Assembly: GCA_963728845.1 (NCBI GenBank) | Contig: CAVSLS010000022.1 | Span: forward strand, 62,001-126,000 | Source: Bog-473 sp963728845 | GTDB lineage: Bacteria; Actinomycetota; Acidimicrobiia; Acidimicrobiales; RAAP-2 | Length of the DNA stretch: 64,000 bases | Direction: 5' to 3' | Shown: piece by piece, positions 1 through 8,705 of the stretch | Layout: each line of letters opens with the position of its first letter | How positions within the stretch are numbered: position 1 is the first letter of the stretch | Notes under the pieces: model-generated | Database searches by the model: none | Told to the model about the DNA's origin: nothing | The model's input: the letters and a program-made list of their open reading frames with translations, nothing else | Translations under genes and position numbers: made by a program

Positions 1-917
1 ATGTCCGCCACGATCTTGTGGCGGACCACGTCCCGGCGGCTCAGGTGGACGAACGCGATGTCGTCGATGCCGCCGAGCACGGGTTCGAGCCCGACCAGAC
101 CGGAGCGGCCCCCTGGCACGTCGATCTGGGTCACGTCGCCGGTCACCACGCACTTCGAGCCGAACCCGATGCGGGTCAGGAACATCTTCATCTGCTCCGG
201 TGTGGTGTTCTGGGCTTCGTCGAGAATGATGAACGAGCTGTTGAGGGTCCGGCCCCGCATGAAGGCGAGCGGCGCGACCTCAATGGTCCCACGATCGAGC
301 AGGCGCTGTGCGCCCTCGGGTTCGAGCAGGTCGTAGAGGGCGTCGTAGAGCGGGCGGAGATAGGGATCGACCTTGGCCATGAGGTCCCCGGGCAGGAAGC
401 CCAGCCGCTCGCCCGCTTCCACGGCGGGGCGGGTGAGGATGATGCGCGTGACCTGGCGGGACTGCAGGGCGTGCACGGCCTGGGCCACGGCGAGGTACGA
501 CTTGCCGGTACCGGCCGGTCCGATACCGAACGTGATGATGTTCTGCGAAATGGCGTCGACGTAGCGCTTCTGCCCGGCCGTGTTGGGACGGACCGTCTTA
601 CCGCCCGCGGCGCGGACGACCTCGGAGCGCAGCACATCGCTCGGGCGGATGTCGTCGCGCACCATGTCGATCATGCGCGCCAAGGTGGACGAGTCGAGGT
701 TGCGGCCCGACTGCAGCATGACGATGAGCTCGTCGAAGAGGCGCACCACGACCTCGGCATCGGGACCCTCGACCGAGATGCGGTTGCCCTGGACCACGAT
801 GTGCTCGCCCGGGAAGGCCTGCTCGATCTGGCGCAGATGTTCGTCCCGGGTCCCGAGCAGCGTGACCATGAGATGGTTCCCGGGGACGAAGACCTCGGCG
901 CGGAGTGTCGTGGTCAT
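1..917 (-). CDS. phoH: PhoH-family ATPase (3' end beyond window edge)
   Basis: Cytoplasmic PhoH/PhoL-type P-loop ATPase, a family linked to RNA metabolism and phosphate stress. I translated it from an ATG at 917. A Walker A motif GPAGTGKS lies at about residues 133-140 and a Walker B ILDEAQN at about 231-237, followed by the conserved region around TGDVTQIDVP. About 305 codons are present and no stop is reached, so the C-terminus lies outside the window; the family is usually 320-340 residues. The start lies 7 bp after the stop of the upstream HIT gene, so they are probably cotranscribed. This is the usual last gene of the hrcA-dnaJ-rsmE-HIT-phoH chain in actinobacteria. Identification is secure. 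Confidence 0.93.
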   Translation of the reverse strand, partial: MTTTLRAEVFVPGNHLMVTLLGTRDEHLRQIEQAFPGEHIVVQGNRISVEGPDAEVVVRLFDELIVMLQSGRNLDSSTLARMIDMVRDDIRPSDVLRSEVVRAAGGKTVRPNTAGQKRYVDAISQNIITFGIGPAGTGKSYLAVAQAVHALQSRQVTRIILTRPAVEAGERLGFLPGDLMAKVDPYLRPLYDALYDLLEPEGAQRLLDRGTIEVAPLAFMRGRTLNSSFIILDEAQNTTPEQMKMFLTRIGFGSKCVVTGDVTQIDVPGGRSGLVGLEPVLGGIDDIAFVHLSRRDVVRHKIVAD

Positions 918-924
918 GAAGCGG

Positions 925-1281
925 TCATGTGACGGCGAAGTGTCCCTTCAGCGGTTGCCCCCCGAGCACGTGGAGGTGCAGGTGCGGGATGGAGTTCATG
1001 GCGTCGGGCCCGACGTTGAAGATCAACCGGTAGCCCCGCTCGGGCACGACCAGCCCTGCGGCGTCGGCCACGGCCCGGGCGGCGAGGAGCATGTCGGCCA
1101 CGACTGGTCCGTCGTCGGCGGTCACCTTCGATGCGTCCTCGATGTGACGGCGCGGCACCACCAGCACGTGGAGCGGCGCCGCTGGGTGGATGTCCTTGAA
1201 GGCGACGGTCGTCGGCGTCTCGTGCACCATCTCGGAGGGCACCTCACCGGCCACGATCTTGCAGAAGAGGCAGTCGGTCAT
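925..1281 (-). CDS. HIT-family nucleotide hydrolase
   Basis: A 118-residue histidine-triad protein. The N-terminal CLFCKIVAGEVPS is typical of HIT/HINT proteins (Cys-x-x-Cys zinc-type start), and the catalytic histidine triad is HLHLHVLGG near residue 100. HINT proteins hydrolyse nucleoside phosphoramidates and related adenosine phosphates in the cytoplasm. It sits between rsmE and phoH on the same strand with short gaps, so it is likely part of their operon. Length matches the family. Substrate cannot be told from sequence. Confidence 0.93.
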   Translation of the reverse strand: MTDCLFCKIVAGEVPSEMVHETPTTVAFKDIHPAAPLHVLVVPRRHIEDASKVTADDGPVVADMLLAARAVADAAGLVVPERGYRLIFNVGPDAMNSIPHLHLHVLGGQPLKGHFAVT

Positions 1282-1371
1282 GCCCCGGGGTCGCCGCCGT
1301 CCTTCTGCTCGGGCCCGATCACTGGTCCGAACTTACCGGCCCCCGGGCCGTGCCCGTGACGATGGACCCCC

Positions 1372-2136
1372 TCACGCCTGGCCTCGCGACCCGTCCACCG
1401 CAGCCACGGTCCCCGTCCGCAGGGAGGCCAACAGGGCGGCAGCGGTGACCGCGGCGGTCTCGGCCCGCAACACGCTCAGACCGAACCCCACCGTGGGCAG
1501 CCCCGACGCGAGCTCGTCCGTGCTCCACCCGCCCTCGGGTCCCACCGCCACCACGCGCTGGGACACCGTAGGCCGGTCCCCGCTCAGCTGGGCCAGCACC
1601 ACCTCGCCGGGGTCGCCCAGGGTGACAAGGTCGGCGAAGCGCATCGTGTCGCACACCTCGGGCAACCAGACGCGGCGGCACTGCGCGGCCGCCTCGCGCG
1701 CCACCCGGCGCAGCCGCTCGACCGTCGCCTTCCCGCGCTCCCCCGTCCACCGGACCACGCCGCGCTCGCTGAGCAGCGGGACGATGCGATCGATGCCCAG
1801 CTCGGTCAGCTTCTGGACGACCCATTCGGGGCGCTCGCCCTTGACCGGCGCGAACGCCACCGTGAGCGCGGGCTCGGCGCGGGCCTCGAACCGGAGATCG
1901 GCGCCGGCGCCGTCGAGCGGCTCGAACGTGCCCCCTTCCCGCCACGTGGCGCGCGCCCAGCGGCCGCGTCCGTCCGCAGCGATGACCTCCTCGCCGGCTC
2001 GCAACCGCAGCACCCGCGTCAAGTGGTGGGCGTCGGTGTTGGAAAGGACGGGGTGCCCGGGATCGTCGACGAACACCTGGGCAGCCGCGGCGGCTCGGAC
2101 CGCGATGCCGGCGTAGCCCGGTGCGGGGCTAGCCAA
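1372..2136 (-). CDS. rsmE: 16S rRNA (uracil-1498-N3)-methyltransferase RsmE
   Basis: RsmE methylates U1498 of 16S rRNA with SAM as donor and has a SPOUT (knotted) fold. Visible signatures are HHLTRVLRLRAGEEV near the N-terminus (PUA-like domain), the KLTELGIDRIVPLLSERG region, and the knot motif VGPEGGWSTDE followed by LSVLRAETAAVTAAA near the C-terminus. No good ATG precedes it. A TTG at 2136 overlaps the dnaJ stop, and a GTG at 2076 would drop about 20 residues. I prefer the TTG because residues upstream of the GTG resemble the usual family N-terminus. The overlap with dnaJ suggests translational coupling. Confidence 0.88.
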   Translation of the reverse strand: MASPAPGYAGIAVRAAAAAQVFVDDPGHPVLSNTDAHHLTRVLRLRAGEEVIAADGRGRWARATWREGGTFEPLDGAGADLRFEARAEPALTVAFAPVKGERPEWVVQKLTELGIDRIVPLLSERGVVRWTGERGKATVERLRRVAREAAAQCRRVWLPEVCDTMRFADLVTLGDPGEVVLAQLSGDRPTVSQRVVAVGPEGGWSTDELASGLPTVGFGLSVLRAETAAVTAAALLASLRTGTVAAVDGSRGQA

Positions 2137-3274
2137 AGGCGGAGCGCAGGCGGGAGAACATGCCCTCGCCGCCCCCGGCACCCGGGGGCGAGACCTCCTC
2201 GCCGCGGGAGGCGGCGAACTGCCGCAGGAGCTGGTCCTGCTCGGGGGTCAGGCCGGTCGGCGTCGCCACGAACACGTGCACGAAAAGGTCGCCGCGGCCT
2301 CGGCCGCGTAGGTGGGGAACGCCGAGTCCCTTGATGCGCTCGACGTGGCCGTGCTGGGTGCCCGGCCCGATCGTCAGGTGCTGGGGCCCGTCCAGCGTCT
2401 CGACGTCCGCCTCGGTGCCGAGCGCGGCCTGGGCGACGCTGATGGTGAAGGTGGTGTTGAGATGGTCGCCCTGACGCTCGAAGCGGGGGTCGCGCGCGAC
2501 CGAGAGGTGGACGAAGAGCGAGCCGCTCGGGCCACCGCGCTGGCCCGCCGCGCCGCGGTCGGCGAGCCGCAGCGTCGACCCGTCCTCGACACCCGCCGGC
2601 ACCTCGACCGTGAAGGTGCTCTCCTCCATGCGCCGCCCCTCGCCGCGGCAGTCTGCGCAGGGGCTGGGGATCATCTCGCCGGTGCCGTTGCAGCGCGAGC
2701 AGGCGACGCTCGTGACCACCTGCCCCAGCAGCGACTGGCGCACTCGGCGCAGCTCGCCCGTGCCCTGGCAGTCGATGCAGGTGACCGGCTCGGTGCCCGG
2801 TGCCGTACCCCGGCCCGCGCACGTGGCGCAGGTGGCGGGCAAGCGGATGGTGATCTCCTTGCGGCTGCCGAACACTGCCTCCGCGAACCCCAGGGTCAGC
2901 TGCACCTCGGCGTCCGCCCCGGCCTGGGGACCGCGGCGGCGGGCGCCGGCACCGCCCATCTGCCCGAAGAACGCTTCGAAGATGTCCCCCAGGCCCCCTT
3001 CGAACCCGAAGCCACCCGCGCCGCCGGCCTGGGAGCCGAACACGCCCTCGGGACCGAAGCGGTCGTAGCGGGCCCGCCGCTCGGGATCGCGCAGGACCTC
3101 GTAGGCGACGGTCACCTCCTTGAAGCGCGCCTCGGCCGTGGGGTCGCCCTGGTTGGTGTCGGGATGCAGCTCGCGGGCACGCGCCCGGTAGGCGCGCTTG
3201 ATCTCCTCGTCGCTGGCGTCGGGACGGACCCCGAGCAGCGCGTAGAGGTCGCCCAGCCCGTCAGTGATGGCCAT
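2129..3274 (-). CDS. dnaJ: Chaperone protein DnaJ
   Basis: Full-length Hsp40 cochaperone of DnaK (about 381 residues). In order: a J domain with HPD in RELHPDTNQ at about residue 36, a Gly/Phe-rich linker (about 75-115), a zinc-finger domain with four CxxCxGxG repeats (CATCAGRG, CIDCQGTG, CSRCNGTG, CADCRGEG), then the two beta-barrel substrate-binding domains. The ATG at 3274 begins MAITDGLGDLYALLGV. It overlaps the end of hrcA by 14 bp and is expected to be controlled by HrcA through the upstream CIRCE. This hrcA-linked copy corresponds to the DnaJ2 type of actinobacteria. Confidence 0.95.
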   Translation of the reverse strand: MAITDGLGDLYALLGVRPDASDEEIKRAYRARARELHPDTNQGDPTAEARFKEVTVAYEVLRDPERRARYDRFGPEGVFGSQAGGAGGFGFEGGLGDIFEAFFGQMGGAGARRRGPQAGADAEVQLTLGFAEAVFGSRKEITIRLPATCATCAGRGTAPGTEPVTCIDCQGTGELRRVRQSLLGQVVTSVACSRCNGTGEMIPSPCADCRGEGRRMEESTFTVEVPAGVEDGSTLRLADRGAAGQRGGPSGSLFVHLSVARDPRFERQGDHLNTTFTISVAQAALGTEADVETLDGPQHLTIGPGTQHGHVERIKGLGVPHLRGRGRGDLFVHVFVATPTGLTPEQDQLLRQFAASRGEEVSPPGAGGGEGMFSRLRSAFG

Positions 3275-4338
3275 CGTGTCCTCCGCCGATGCGCTCCCCG
3301 AGTCGCTCGCCCACCACGTGGGCCGCCGCCATGGCGCGCGGGTAGTCCATCCGCGTCGGACCGAGCAGGCCCACCGCACCCAGGTCCTGGCCGTCCACGG
3401 TCACGGGTGCCACGACGACCGCGCACGACGACAACGCCTCGAAGCCGTGCTCGGTGCCGATGGCCACCGAGAGCCCCCGGTCGAGGACGTCGCGCAGGAG
3501 TGTCACGACGACCAGCTGCTGCTCCAGAATGGCGAGGACCGAGCGCACGGTCTCGACGGCGTCGAACGACTCCGCCAGGCGCGCCGGGCCGCCCACGAAC
3601 ACCTGGTCCGCGTCGATCGCTCCCTCCATGGCGTCCAAGGCGGCGTGCGCGGCGGCGACCAGCCGGTCGAGGGGCTTGGACCCGGTCGCTGGCACGGTCC
3701 ACGGCGCCGACAGCGTCTGCCCGACCACGTGGGAGGCGAGCACGGTCCCGGCCCGGGCCAGCAGCTCCTCGGGGACCTCGGCGTCGAGGTCGATGGTCCG
3801 CTTCTCGACCGCCCCGTCGGAGAGCACCACCAGGAGCAGCGCGTGCAGCGGCGAGAGGCCCACGAGCTGGACGGAGCGGATGGTGGCCGCCTCGTGCGAG
3901 GGGCCGACGACGACCGCGGCGTACGACGTCAACTCGGAGAGCAGACCCGAGGCGCGCTCGAGCACCGTCTCCATCTCGCCGTGCACCTGCTCGAAGAACT
4001 TGGTCACCTGACGACGCTGGACGGGACCGAGGACGCCGGGCGCCGTGAGATGGTCGACGAAGAAGCGGTAGCCCTTGTCGGTCGGGATGCGGCCGGCGCT
4101 CGTGTGGGGCTGGGCGAGATAGCCCTCTCGCTCGAGCGCCACCATCTCCGAGCGCACGGTCGCCGAGGACACCTGCACCCCCGGTGCGTTGGCCACGTGG
4201 GCAGAACCGACGGGTTCGGCGCTCCCGATGTACTCGGCCACGACCGCCTCGAGGATGGCGGCGCGCCGGTCGTTGAGGGCGCGGCCGCTCGGCGGAGTCG
4301 TCGGCGGGTGTGGAGGGAGGGTCAGCGTGGGTCGTCAT
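3261..4338 (-). CDS. hrcA: Heat-inducible transcription repressor HrcA (apparent frameshift near the start)
   Basis: HrcA represses chaperone genes by binding CIRCE. The body of the protein reads cleanly from an N-terminal winged-helix (AEYIGSAEPVGS, then VSSATVRSEMVALEREGYL, then PHTSAGRIPTDKGYRFFVD) to the C-terminal GAF-like domain. The first residues, LNDRRAAILEAVVAEYI, are in that frame, but no start codon precedes them. The frame one base away opens with ATG at 4338 (MTTHADPPS). Removing one G from the GGG run at 4277-4279 (plus strand) joins the two into a normal HrcA N-terminus. I read this as a sequencing indel. The CIRCE operator lies 10 bp upstream of this ATG. Confidence 0.9.
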
Positions 4339-4347
4339 GATGCGCAC

Positions 4348-4374
4348 CTGGCACTCAAGTCTACCGAGTGCCAG
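4348..4374. promoter_or_regulatory. CIRCE operator (HrcA binding site)
   Basis: Perfect 9-bp inverted repeat CTGGCACTC - 9 bp - GAGTGCCAG, matching the CIRCE consensus TTAGCACTC-N9-GAGTGCTAA at the inner 7 bp of each arm, with CTG/CAG replacing TTA/TAA at the outer ends. It lies immediately upstream of the hrcA start, so hrcA-dnaJ is autoregulated by HrcA as in other Gram-positive bacteria. Confidence 0.95.
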
Positions 4375-4434
4375 GGGTCTCGCCGAGGTCGGTGCCGGGA
4401 GCTCCGGGACACCGGATCCGGGACCGGGCGGGAG

Positions 4435-6252
4435 TCAGTCGTCACCCAGGCGCAACGCCGAGATGAAGGCCTCCTGGGGCACGTCGACCCTGCCGATGGT
4501 CTTCATGCGCTTCTTGCCCTCCTTCTGCCGCTCGAGCAGCTTGCGCTTGCGGGTGATGTCACCGCCGTAACACTTGGCGAGGACGTCCTTGCGCTTGGCC
4601 TTCACGGTCTCCCGGGCCACGATCCGCCCGCCGATGGCGGCCTGGATGGGAACGTCGAAGAGCTGGCGCGGGATGAGCTCGCGCAGCTTCTCGGCCATCT
4701 TGCGGCCGTAACTGTCGGCCGCGCCCCGGTGCACGATGGTCGAGAAGGCGTCGCACGGCGTGTGGTTGATCAGGATGTCGACCCGCACGAGGTTGGCCGT
4801 GTCGTAGCCCTCCGGCTCGTAGTCCAAGCTGGCGTAACCCTTCGTCCGGCTCTTCAGTTGGTCGAAGAAGTCGATGACCACCTCGGCCAGGGGCACCGAG
4901 TAGACGAGCTCGACCCGCTCAGGCGAGAGGTACTCCATGCGGGTCATCTCGGCGCGCCGGCTCTGGCACAGCTCCATCACGGTGCCCGTGTACTCGCTCG
5001 GCGTGATGATGGTGGCCGAGAGCATCGGCTCGTCGATGTGGTCGATGCGGCTGGCGTCGGGCAGCTCGGTCGGGTTGTCGACGTCGAGCTCGGTACCGTC
5101 GGTGAGAAAGGCGCGGTAGGCCACACTGGGCGCGGTGGCGATCAGGGACAGGTCGAACTCGCGCTCCAGGCGTTCGCGCACGATCTCCATGTGCAGCAGA
5201 CCGAGGAAGCCGCAGCGGAAGCCGATGCCCAGTGCGTGCGAGGACTCGGGCTCGAACGTGAAGCTGGCGTCGTTGAGCTTGAGCTTCTCCAGCGCGTCAC
5301 GCAGGTCGGGCAGCTCGTCCCCGTCGACCGGGTAGAGGCCGCAGAAGACCATGGGCTTCGGGTCGCGGTAGCCCGCCAGCGCTTCGGTCGCGCCGTGCTG
5401 CGCGGTGGTGACGGTCTCACCCGAGCGCGCCTCGCCGACGTCCTTGATCCCCGCGATGAGGTAGCCCACTTCGCCGGGGCCGAGCCCCTCGACCGGGAGC
5501 GCCTCGGGCGTGCGGACGCCGACCTCTTCGATGTCGTGCACCGCGTTCGCCTGCAGGAAGCGCAGGCGGGCGCCTGTGTGCAGCGTACCGTCCACGATCC
5601 GGATGGAGCTCACCACGCCGCGGTACTGGTCGTAGGAGGAGTCGAAGATCAGCGCCCGCAGGGGTGCGTCGGCGTCGCCCCGTGGCGGCGGGACGCGGGC
5701 GATCACGGCGTCGAGCAGCTCGCGCACCCCCTGCCCCGTCTTGGCGCTGATGTGCAGGATGTCCTCGGCGGGCAGCCCGAGCACGTGCTCGATCTCGAGT
5801 GCGCAGCGCACCGGGTCGGCCGCCGGGAGGTCGATCTTGTTGAGGACGGGCACGATCTCGAGGTCGTGCTCGATGGCCTGGTAGCAGTTGGCCAGCGTCT
5901 GCGCCTGGATCCCCTGGGATGCGTCCACCAGGAGCACCGCACCTTCACAGGCCGCGAGCGAACGGGACACCTCGTAGCCGAAGTCGACGTGGCCGGGGGT
6001 GTCGATCAGGTGGAGGACGTGGCCCGCGTGCTCGACACGGACGTTCTGGGCCTTGATGGTGATCCCCCGCTCCCGCTCGATGTCCATGGAGTCGAGGTAC
6101 TGCTCGCGCATGAGCCGGGGATCGACCGCGCCGGTGATCTCGAGGATGCGGTCCGACAGGGTCGACTTGCCGTGGTCGACGTGGCTGATGATGGAGAAGT
6201 TGCGAATCCGCTCGACCGCAACGGGTCCACGGTCGGTTGCGGGGGGCGGCAC
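4435..6252 (-). CDS. lepA: Elongation factor 4 (LepA), ribosome back-translocase GTPase
   Basis: Translational GTPase of about 605 residues acting on the ribosome. G1 is HVDHGKST, the switch region has RERGITIKAQ, G3 is DTPGHVDFGYE and G4 is NKIDLPAA. The LepA-specific C-terminal domain ends GKKRMKTIGRVDVPQEAF. The longest frame starts farther upstream, but its extra residues are low-complexity. The GTG at 6252 (VPPPATDRG then VERIRNFSIISH) is the most plausible start. It is divergent from rpsT across a 177-bp gap that must hold both promoters. The hrcA-dnaJ chain follows on the same strand. Confidence 0.95.
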   Translation of the reverse strand: MPPPATDRGPVAVERIRNFSIISHVDHGKSTLSDRILEITGAVDPRLMREQYLDSMDIERERGITIKAQNVRVEHAGHVLHLIDTPGHVDFGYEVSRSLAACEGAVLLVDASQGIQAQTLANCYQAIEHDLEIVPVLNKIDLPAADPVRCALEIEHVLGLPAEDILHISAKTGQGVRELLDAVIARVPPPRGDADAPLRALIFDSSYDQYRGVVSSIRIVDGTLHTGARLRFLQANAVHDIEEVGVRTPEALPVEGLGPGEVGYLIAGIKDVGEARSGETVTTAQHGATEALAGYRDPKPMVFCGLYPVDGDELPDLRDALEKLKLNDASFTFEPESSHALGIGFRCGFLGLLHMEIVRERLEREFDLSLIATAPSVAYRAFLTDGTELDVDNPTELPDASRIDHIDEPMLSATIITPSEYTGTVMELCQSRRAEMTRMEYLSPERVELVYSVPLAEVVIDFFDQLKSRTKGYASLDYEPEGYDTANLVRVDILINHTPCDAFSTIVHRGAADSYGRKMAEKLRELIPRQLFDVPIQAAIGGRIVARETVKAKRKDVLAKCYGGDITRKRKLLERQKEGKKRMKTIGRVDVPQEAFISALRLGDD

Positions 6253-6429
6253 GGTCCGTCGATCGTACCGGCCCCGCCACGCACCCCGGTCGCCTGGCCA
6301 GGGAGCTTGGCCGGGACGCCGGCGGATTGGCGCCGGCCGAAATGGGCCCGCCACCTGCTACAGTTGACCTCCGCACCGGTGGGCTCGCGTCCCGCCGCCG
6401 CCCCTTTCGAGAGCACTGAGGATCGTCAC

Positions 6430-6702
6430 GTGGCCAACATCAAGAGCCAGATCAAGCGGAACCGCCAGAACGAGAAGCGCCGGCTGCGCAACAAGTCCGT
6501 ACGGGCCGAGATGCGCACGCGCGCCAAGAACGCCGTCGTGGCCGCGGAGAACGGCGACGAAGACGGTGCGGAGTTCCTGCGCCTGGCGGTCAAGCGGATC
6601 GACAAGGCCGCCGCCCAGGGCGTGATCCACAAGAACACGGCGGCCAACCACAAGTCGCGGCTGGTGCGGCGGATCGCGACCATCGAGGCGGCCGCGGAGT
6701 AA
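6430..6702 (+). CDS. rpsT: 30S ribosomal protein S20
   Basis: A 90-residue basic protein with the family signature MANIKSQIKRNRQNEKRRLRN at the N-terminus and IHKNTAANHKSRLVRRI at the C-terminus. S20 binds 16S rRNA early in 30S assembly. The start is GTG at 6430. It is monocistronic, facing away from lepA, the classical lepA/rpsT arrangement, and is followed by a strong hairpin at 6716-6740. Confidence 0.97.
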   Translation: MANIKSQIKRNRQNEKRRLRNKSVRAEMRTRAKNAVVAAENGDEDGAEFLRLAVKRIDKAAAQGVIHKNTAANHKSRLVRRIATIEAAAE

Positions 6703-6715
6703 CCGGCTTTCCCGA

Positions 6716-6740
6716 CCCGACACCCACGTCGGGTGTCGGG
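6716..6740. terminator. Terminator-like hairpin after rpsT
   Basis: Perfect 10-bp stem CCCGACACCC / GGGTGTCGGG with a 5-nt loop (ACGTC), 13 bp after the rpsT stop. There is no T-tract, which is common in very GC-rich actinobacteria. It lies between rpsT and a convergent gene, so it may serve both directions. Confidence 0.75.
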
Positions 6741-6775
6741 ACGGCGAGGCAAGACGTCACTCGACCCCGTGGGCG

Positions 6776-7285
6776 TCATCCCCCAAGGTGGAAGGTGAAC
6801 ATCTTCTCGGGCACGATGCGCGCCCCCAGGGCGTCCGCACGGTCGAGCCACTCCTCGAAGGAGGGCCCCTGCTTGGGCAGGTACTCGTCGAGCATGGCCC
6901 GACGCAGGTCGGCCAGCTCGGGGTCGTCGAGGGCGAAGCGCTCTGCCTTTCCGTGCACGGTGACCGCCAGCTCCTCGCCGGGCAGATGCGTCGCGCTGAC
7001 GCCCGGCCGGGCCGCGAGGTGCCGCATCCGCACCGACTCGCGGCCGGAGCTGAACCAGAAGGTGCCATGGAGGAAGTAGCCGTCGACCGGGCCGGCCAAC
7101 GGCCGACCGTCCGCGGTCACGGTGACCACCACGAGGAGGCGCATCCCCTGCAGCCGCTCGGCCAGGTCGTGCGCACCGAGCCGCCGCGCGTCGCTGATGA
7201 TGCCACGCAGGTGGGGCCCCGCGGACGCCATGGAGGCGTCGAGGAGGTCCTGGAGCCGCCGGAGTTCTTCGGGTGTCTCGAGCAT
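6776..7285 (-). CDS. Pyridoxamine 5'-phosphate oxidase-like (PPOX/FMN-binding split barrel) protein
   Basis: A 169-residue protein with an N-terminal helical part (MLETPEELRRLQDLLDASM) and a split-barrel part: VVTVTADGRPLAGPVDGYF, TFWFSSGRESVRMRHLA, HLPGEELAVTVHGKAE. This is the usual PPOX-family pattern, used by FMN- or F420-dependent small oxidoreductases. It is convergent with rpsT and divergent from the AraC-type gene downstream of it. The cofactor and substrate cannot be assigned from sequence alone. Confidence 0.7.
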   Translation of the reverse strand: MLETPEELRRLQDLLDASMASAGPHLRGIISDARRLGAHDLAERLQGMRLLVVVTVTADGRPLAGPVDGYFLHGTFWFSSGRESVRMRHLAARPGVSATHLPGEELAVTVHGKAERFALDDPELADLRRAMLDEYLPKQGPSFEEWLDRADALGARIVPEKMFTFHLGG

Positions 7286-7331
7286 GGGACCAGTTCAGCA
7301 CCGGGGTGCTCGGGCCGCCCCGCCCCGCGCG

Positions 7332-8225
7332 ATGCTGGATGCGATGGCGGACGGAGTCGTCCTCACCCGCCGGGTGTCCGAGCGGGGGGTGCACGAAACG
7401 GCGCAACGCGCCACGAGCACACCGGATGCGGTGGTGCGCCACATCGTGGGCTACGAGGAATGGCCGGAATCCGGCTTCCTCCGCCGTGAGATGGCCCGTC
7501 ACGGGGTCGCCCTGATCCTGGGCTTCGGCGACTCCATGGAGGTGTTCGAGGGCGAGGTCGAGGGTCCCGTGCGCACCCTGGGCGCCTTCGTGGTCGGCAA
7601 CCAGTCGCACTCGAGCCTGACCGGGATCGCAGGCCACCAACTCGGCGTGCAGGTGGACCTGACCGCCGTCGGTGCGCGGGCGCTGTTCGGCGAAGTCGGG
7701 GAGCTGAACGACGCGGTCGTGCCCCTCGACGAGGCCCTGGGTGCCCGCGGAGCGCGCCTGGTGGAGCGGTTGGCCGAGACGCCGACGTGGGAGGCCCGGC
7801 TGGGGCTGCTCGACGAGGAGCTGGGCGGTTGCGTGTCCGTCCCAGCGCTCTCGCCCGAGGTGGCATGGCTGCGCCGGCGACTGGTTGCCTCGGACGGGCA
7901 GGCCCGGGTGGAGCCCCTGATGGACGAGACGGGGTGGAGCCGGCGTCACGTGACCGAGCGCTTCCGGCACCAGCTCGGCCTCGCGCCCAAGGCCTACGCC
8001 CGGCTGCTCCGCTTCGAGCACGCCAGGTCGCTGCTCGGCTGCCCGCAGCCGAACCGCACCCTGGCCGACGTCGCGACGGAGACGGGCTACTACGACCAGT
8101 CCCACCTGACGCGCGACTTCGTCGCGTTCGCCGGCATGACCCCGGGCGCCTATGCCGCTCAGGCCGGCCTCGTGCCCGAGGTCAGGTTTGTCCAAGACAC
8201 GAAGCCGCCGCGGCCCGCACAATGA
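7332..8225 (+). CDS. AraC-family transcriptional regulator
   Basis: About 297 residues. The N-terminal half is a ligand-sensing domain without a clear family signature (SGFLRREMARHGVALILGFG, then LTGIAGHQLGVQVDLT). The C-terminal third is a double HTH of AraC type: SRRHVTERFRHQLGLAPKAYARLLRFEHAR, then LADVATETGYYDQSHLTRDFVAFAGMTPG. Two ATGs (7332, 7344) could start it. The stop at 8225 lies 4 bp before the start of the VOC gene at 8230, so the two form a transcription unit, and the VOC protein may be its target or partner. Confidence 0.85.
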   Translation: MLDAMADGVVLTRRVSERGVHETAQRATSTPDAVVRHIVGYEEWPESGFLRREMARHGVALILGFGDSMEVFEGEVEGPVRTLGAFVVGNQSHSSLTGIAGHQLGVQVDLTAVGARALFGEVGELNDAVVPLDEALGARGARLVERLAETPTWEARLGLLDEELGGCVSVPALSPEVAWLRRRLVASDGQARVEPLMDETGWSRRHVTERFRHQLGLAPKAYARLLRFEHARSLLGCPQPNRTLADVATETGYYDQSHLTRDFVAFAGMTPGAYAAQAGLVPEVRFVQDTKPPRPAQ

Positions 8226-8229
8226 CCAC

Positions 8230-8643
8230 ATGACCACAACCCACGACAACACCACCGCCGTGCGCACCGCTGTCGTCCCCGTGCTCGTCTACGAGGACAT
8301 CGAGGCGGCGCACGACTTCCTCGTCGGCACGTTCGGTCTTGCCTCGGGAGGCCTCCACCGTCTCGACGACGGCACCGTCGTCCACGCCGAGGTGCGCAAC
8401 GGCGACGCCGCCATCTGGCTGCATGCGGTGACGGCCGAGCACGACCTGGCCTCGCCCCGCGGGGCGGCGGCGTCGCACGGGGGCCTCTCGGTCATCGTCC
8501 CCGACGTCGACGCGCACTACGCCCGTGCCAAGGCAGCCGGCGCGCGGATCGACAGCGAACCGACCGACCAGGACTACGGCCTGCGCGAGTACGGCGCCCG
8601 GGACCTCGAGAACCACCGCTGGTGGTTCTCGCCGCTGCCCTGA
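8230..8643 (+). CDS. VOC-superfamily (glyoxalase/bleomycin-resistance-like) protein
   Basis: A 137-residue single VOC domain: VVPVLVYEDIEAAHDFLVGTFGL at the N-terminus, HAEVRNGDAAIWLH in the middle, and EPTDQDYGLREYGARDLENHRWWFS at the end, the typical late betaalphabetabetabeta module with a metal-ligand Glu/His region. It follows the AraC-type gene by 4 bp. Members include dioxygenases, glyoxalases and antibiotic-binding proteins; this one cannot be placed further. Confidence 0.8.
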   Translation: MTTTHDNTTAVRTAVVPVLVYEDIEAAHDFLVGTFGLASGGLHRLDDGTVVHAEVRNGDAAIWLHAVTAEHDLASPRGAAASHGGLSVIVPDVDAHYARAKAAGARIDSEPTDQDYGLREYGARDLENHRWWFSPLP

Positions 8644-8705
8644 CGCTGCCGGCGGGCCTGAGCCCTGCCGGCGGCGCCCGTCCGGCTGGCCGGCCTCGAG
8701 TACAC

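Noticed and set aside
18..932. Long plus-strand open frame of 304 codons
   Set aside because: Antisense to phoH; composition is a shadow of the GC-rich gene, and the minus-strand reading has clear Walker motifs.
2312..4048. 578-codon plus-strand frame, and a similar one at 4189-6702
   Set aside because: Both lie antisense to dnaJ/hrcA and lepA. The end of the second is genuine rpsT; the rest is shadow.
6426..8267. 613-codon minus-strand frame
   Set aside because: Mostly antisense to rpsT and the AraC/VOC genes, with low-complexity translation. The true minus-strand gene here is the PPOX protein in another frame.
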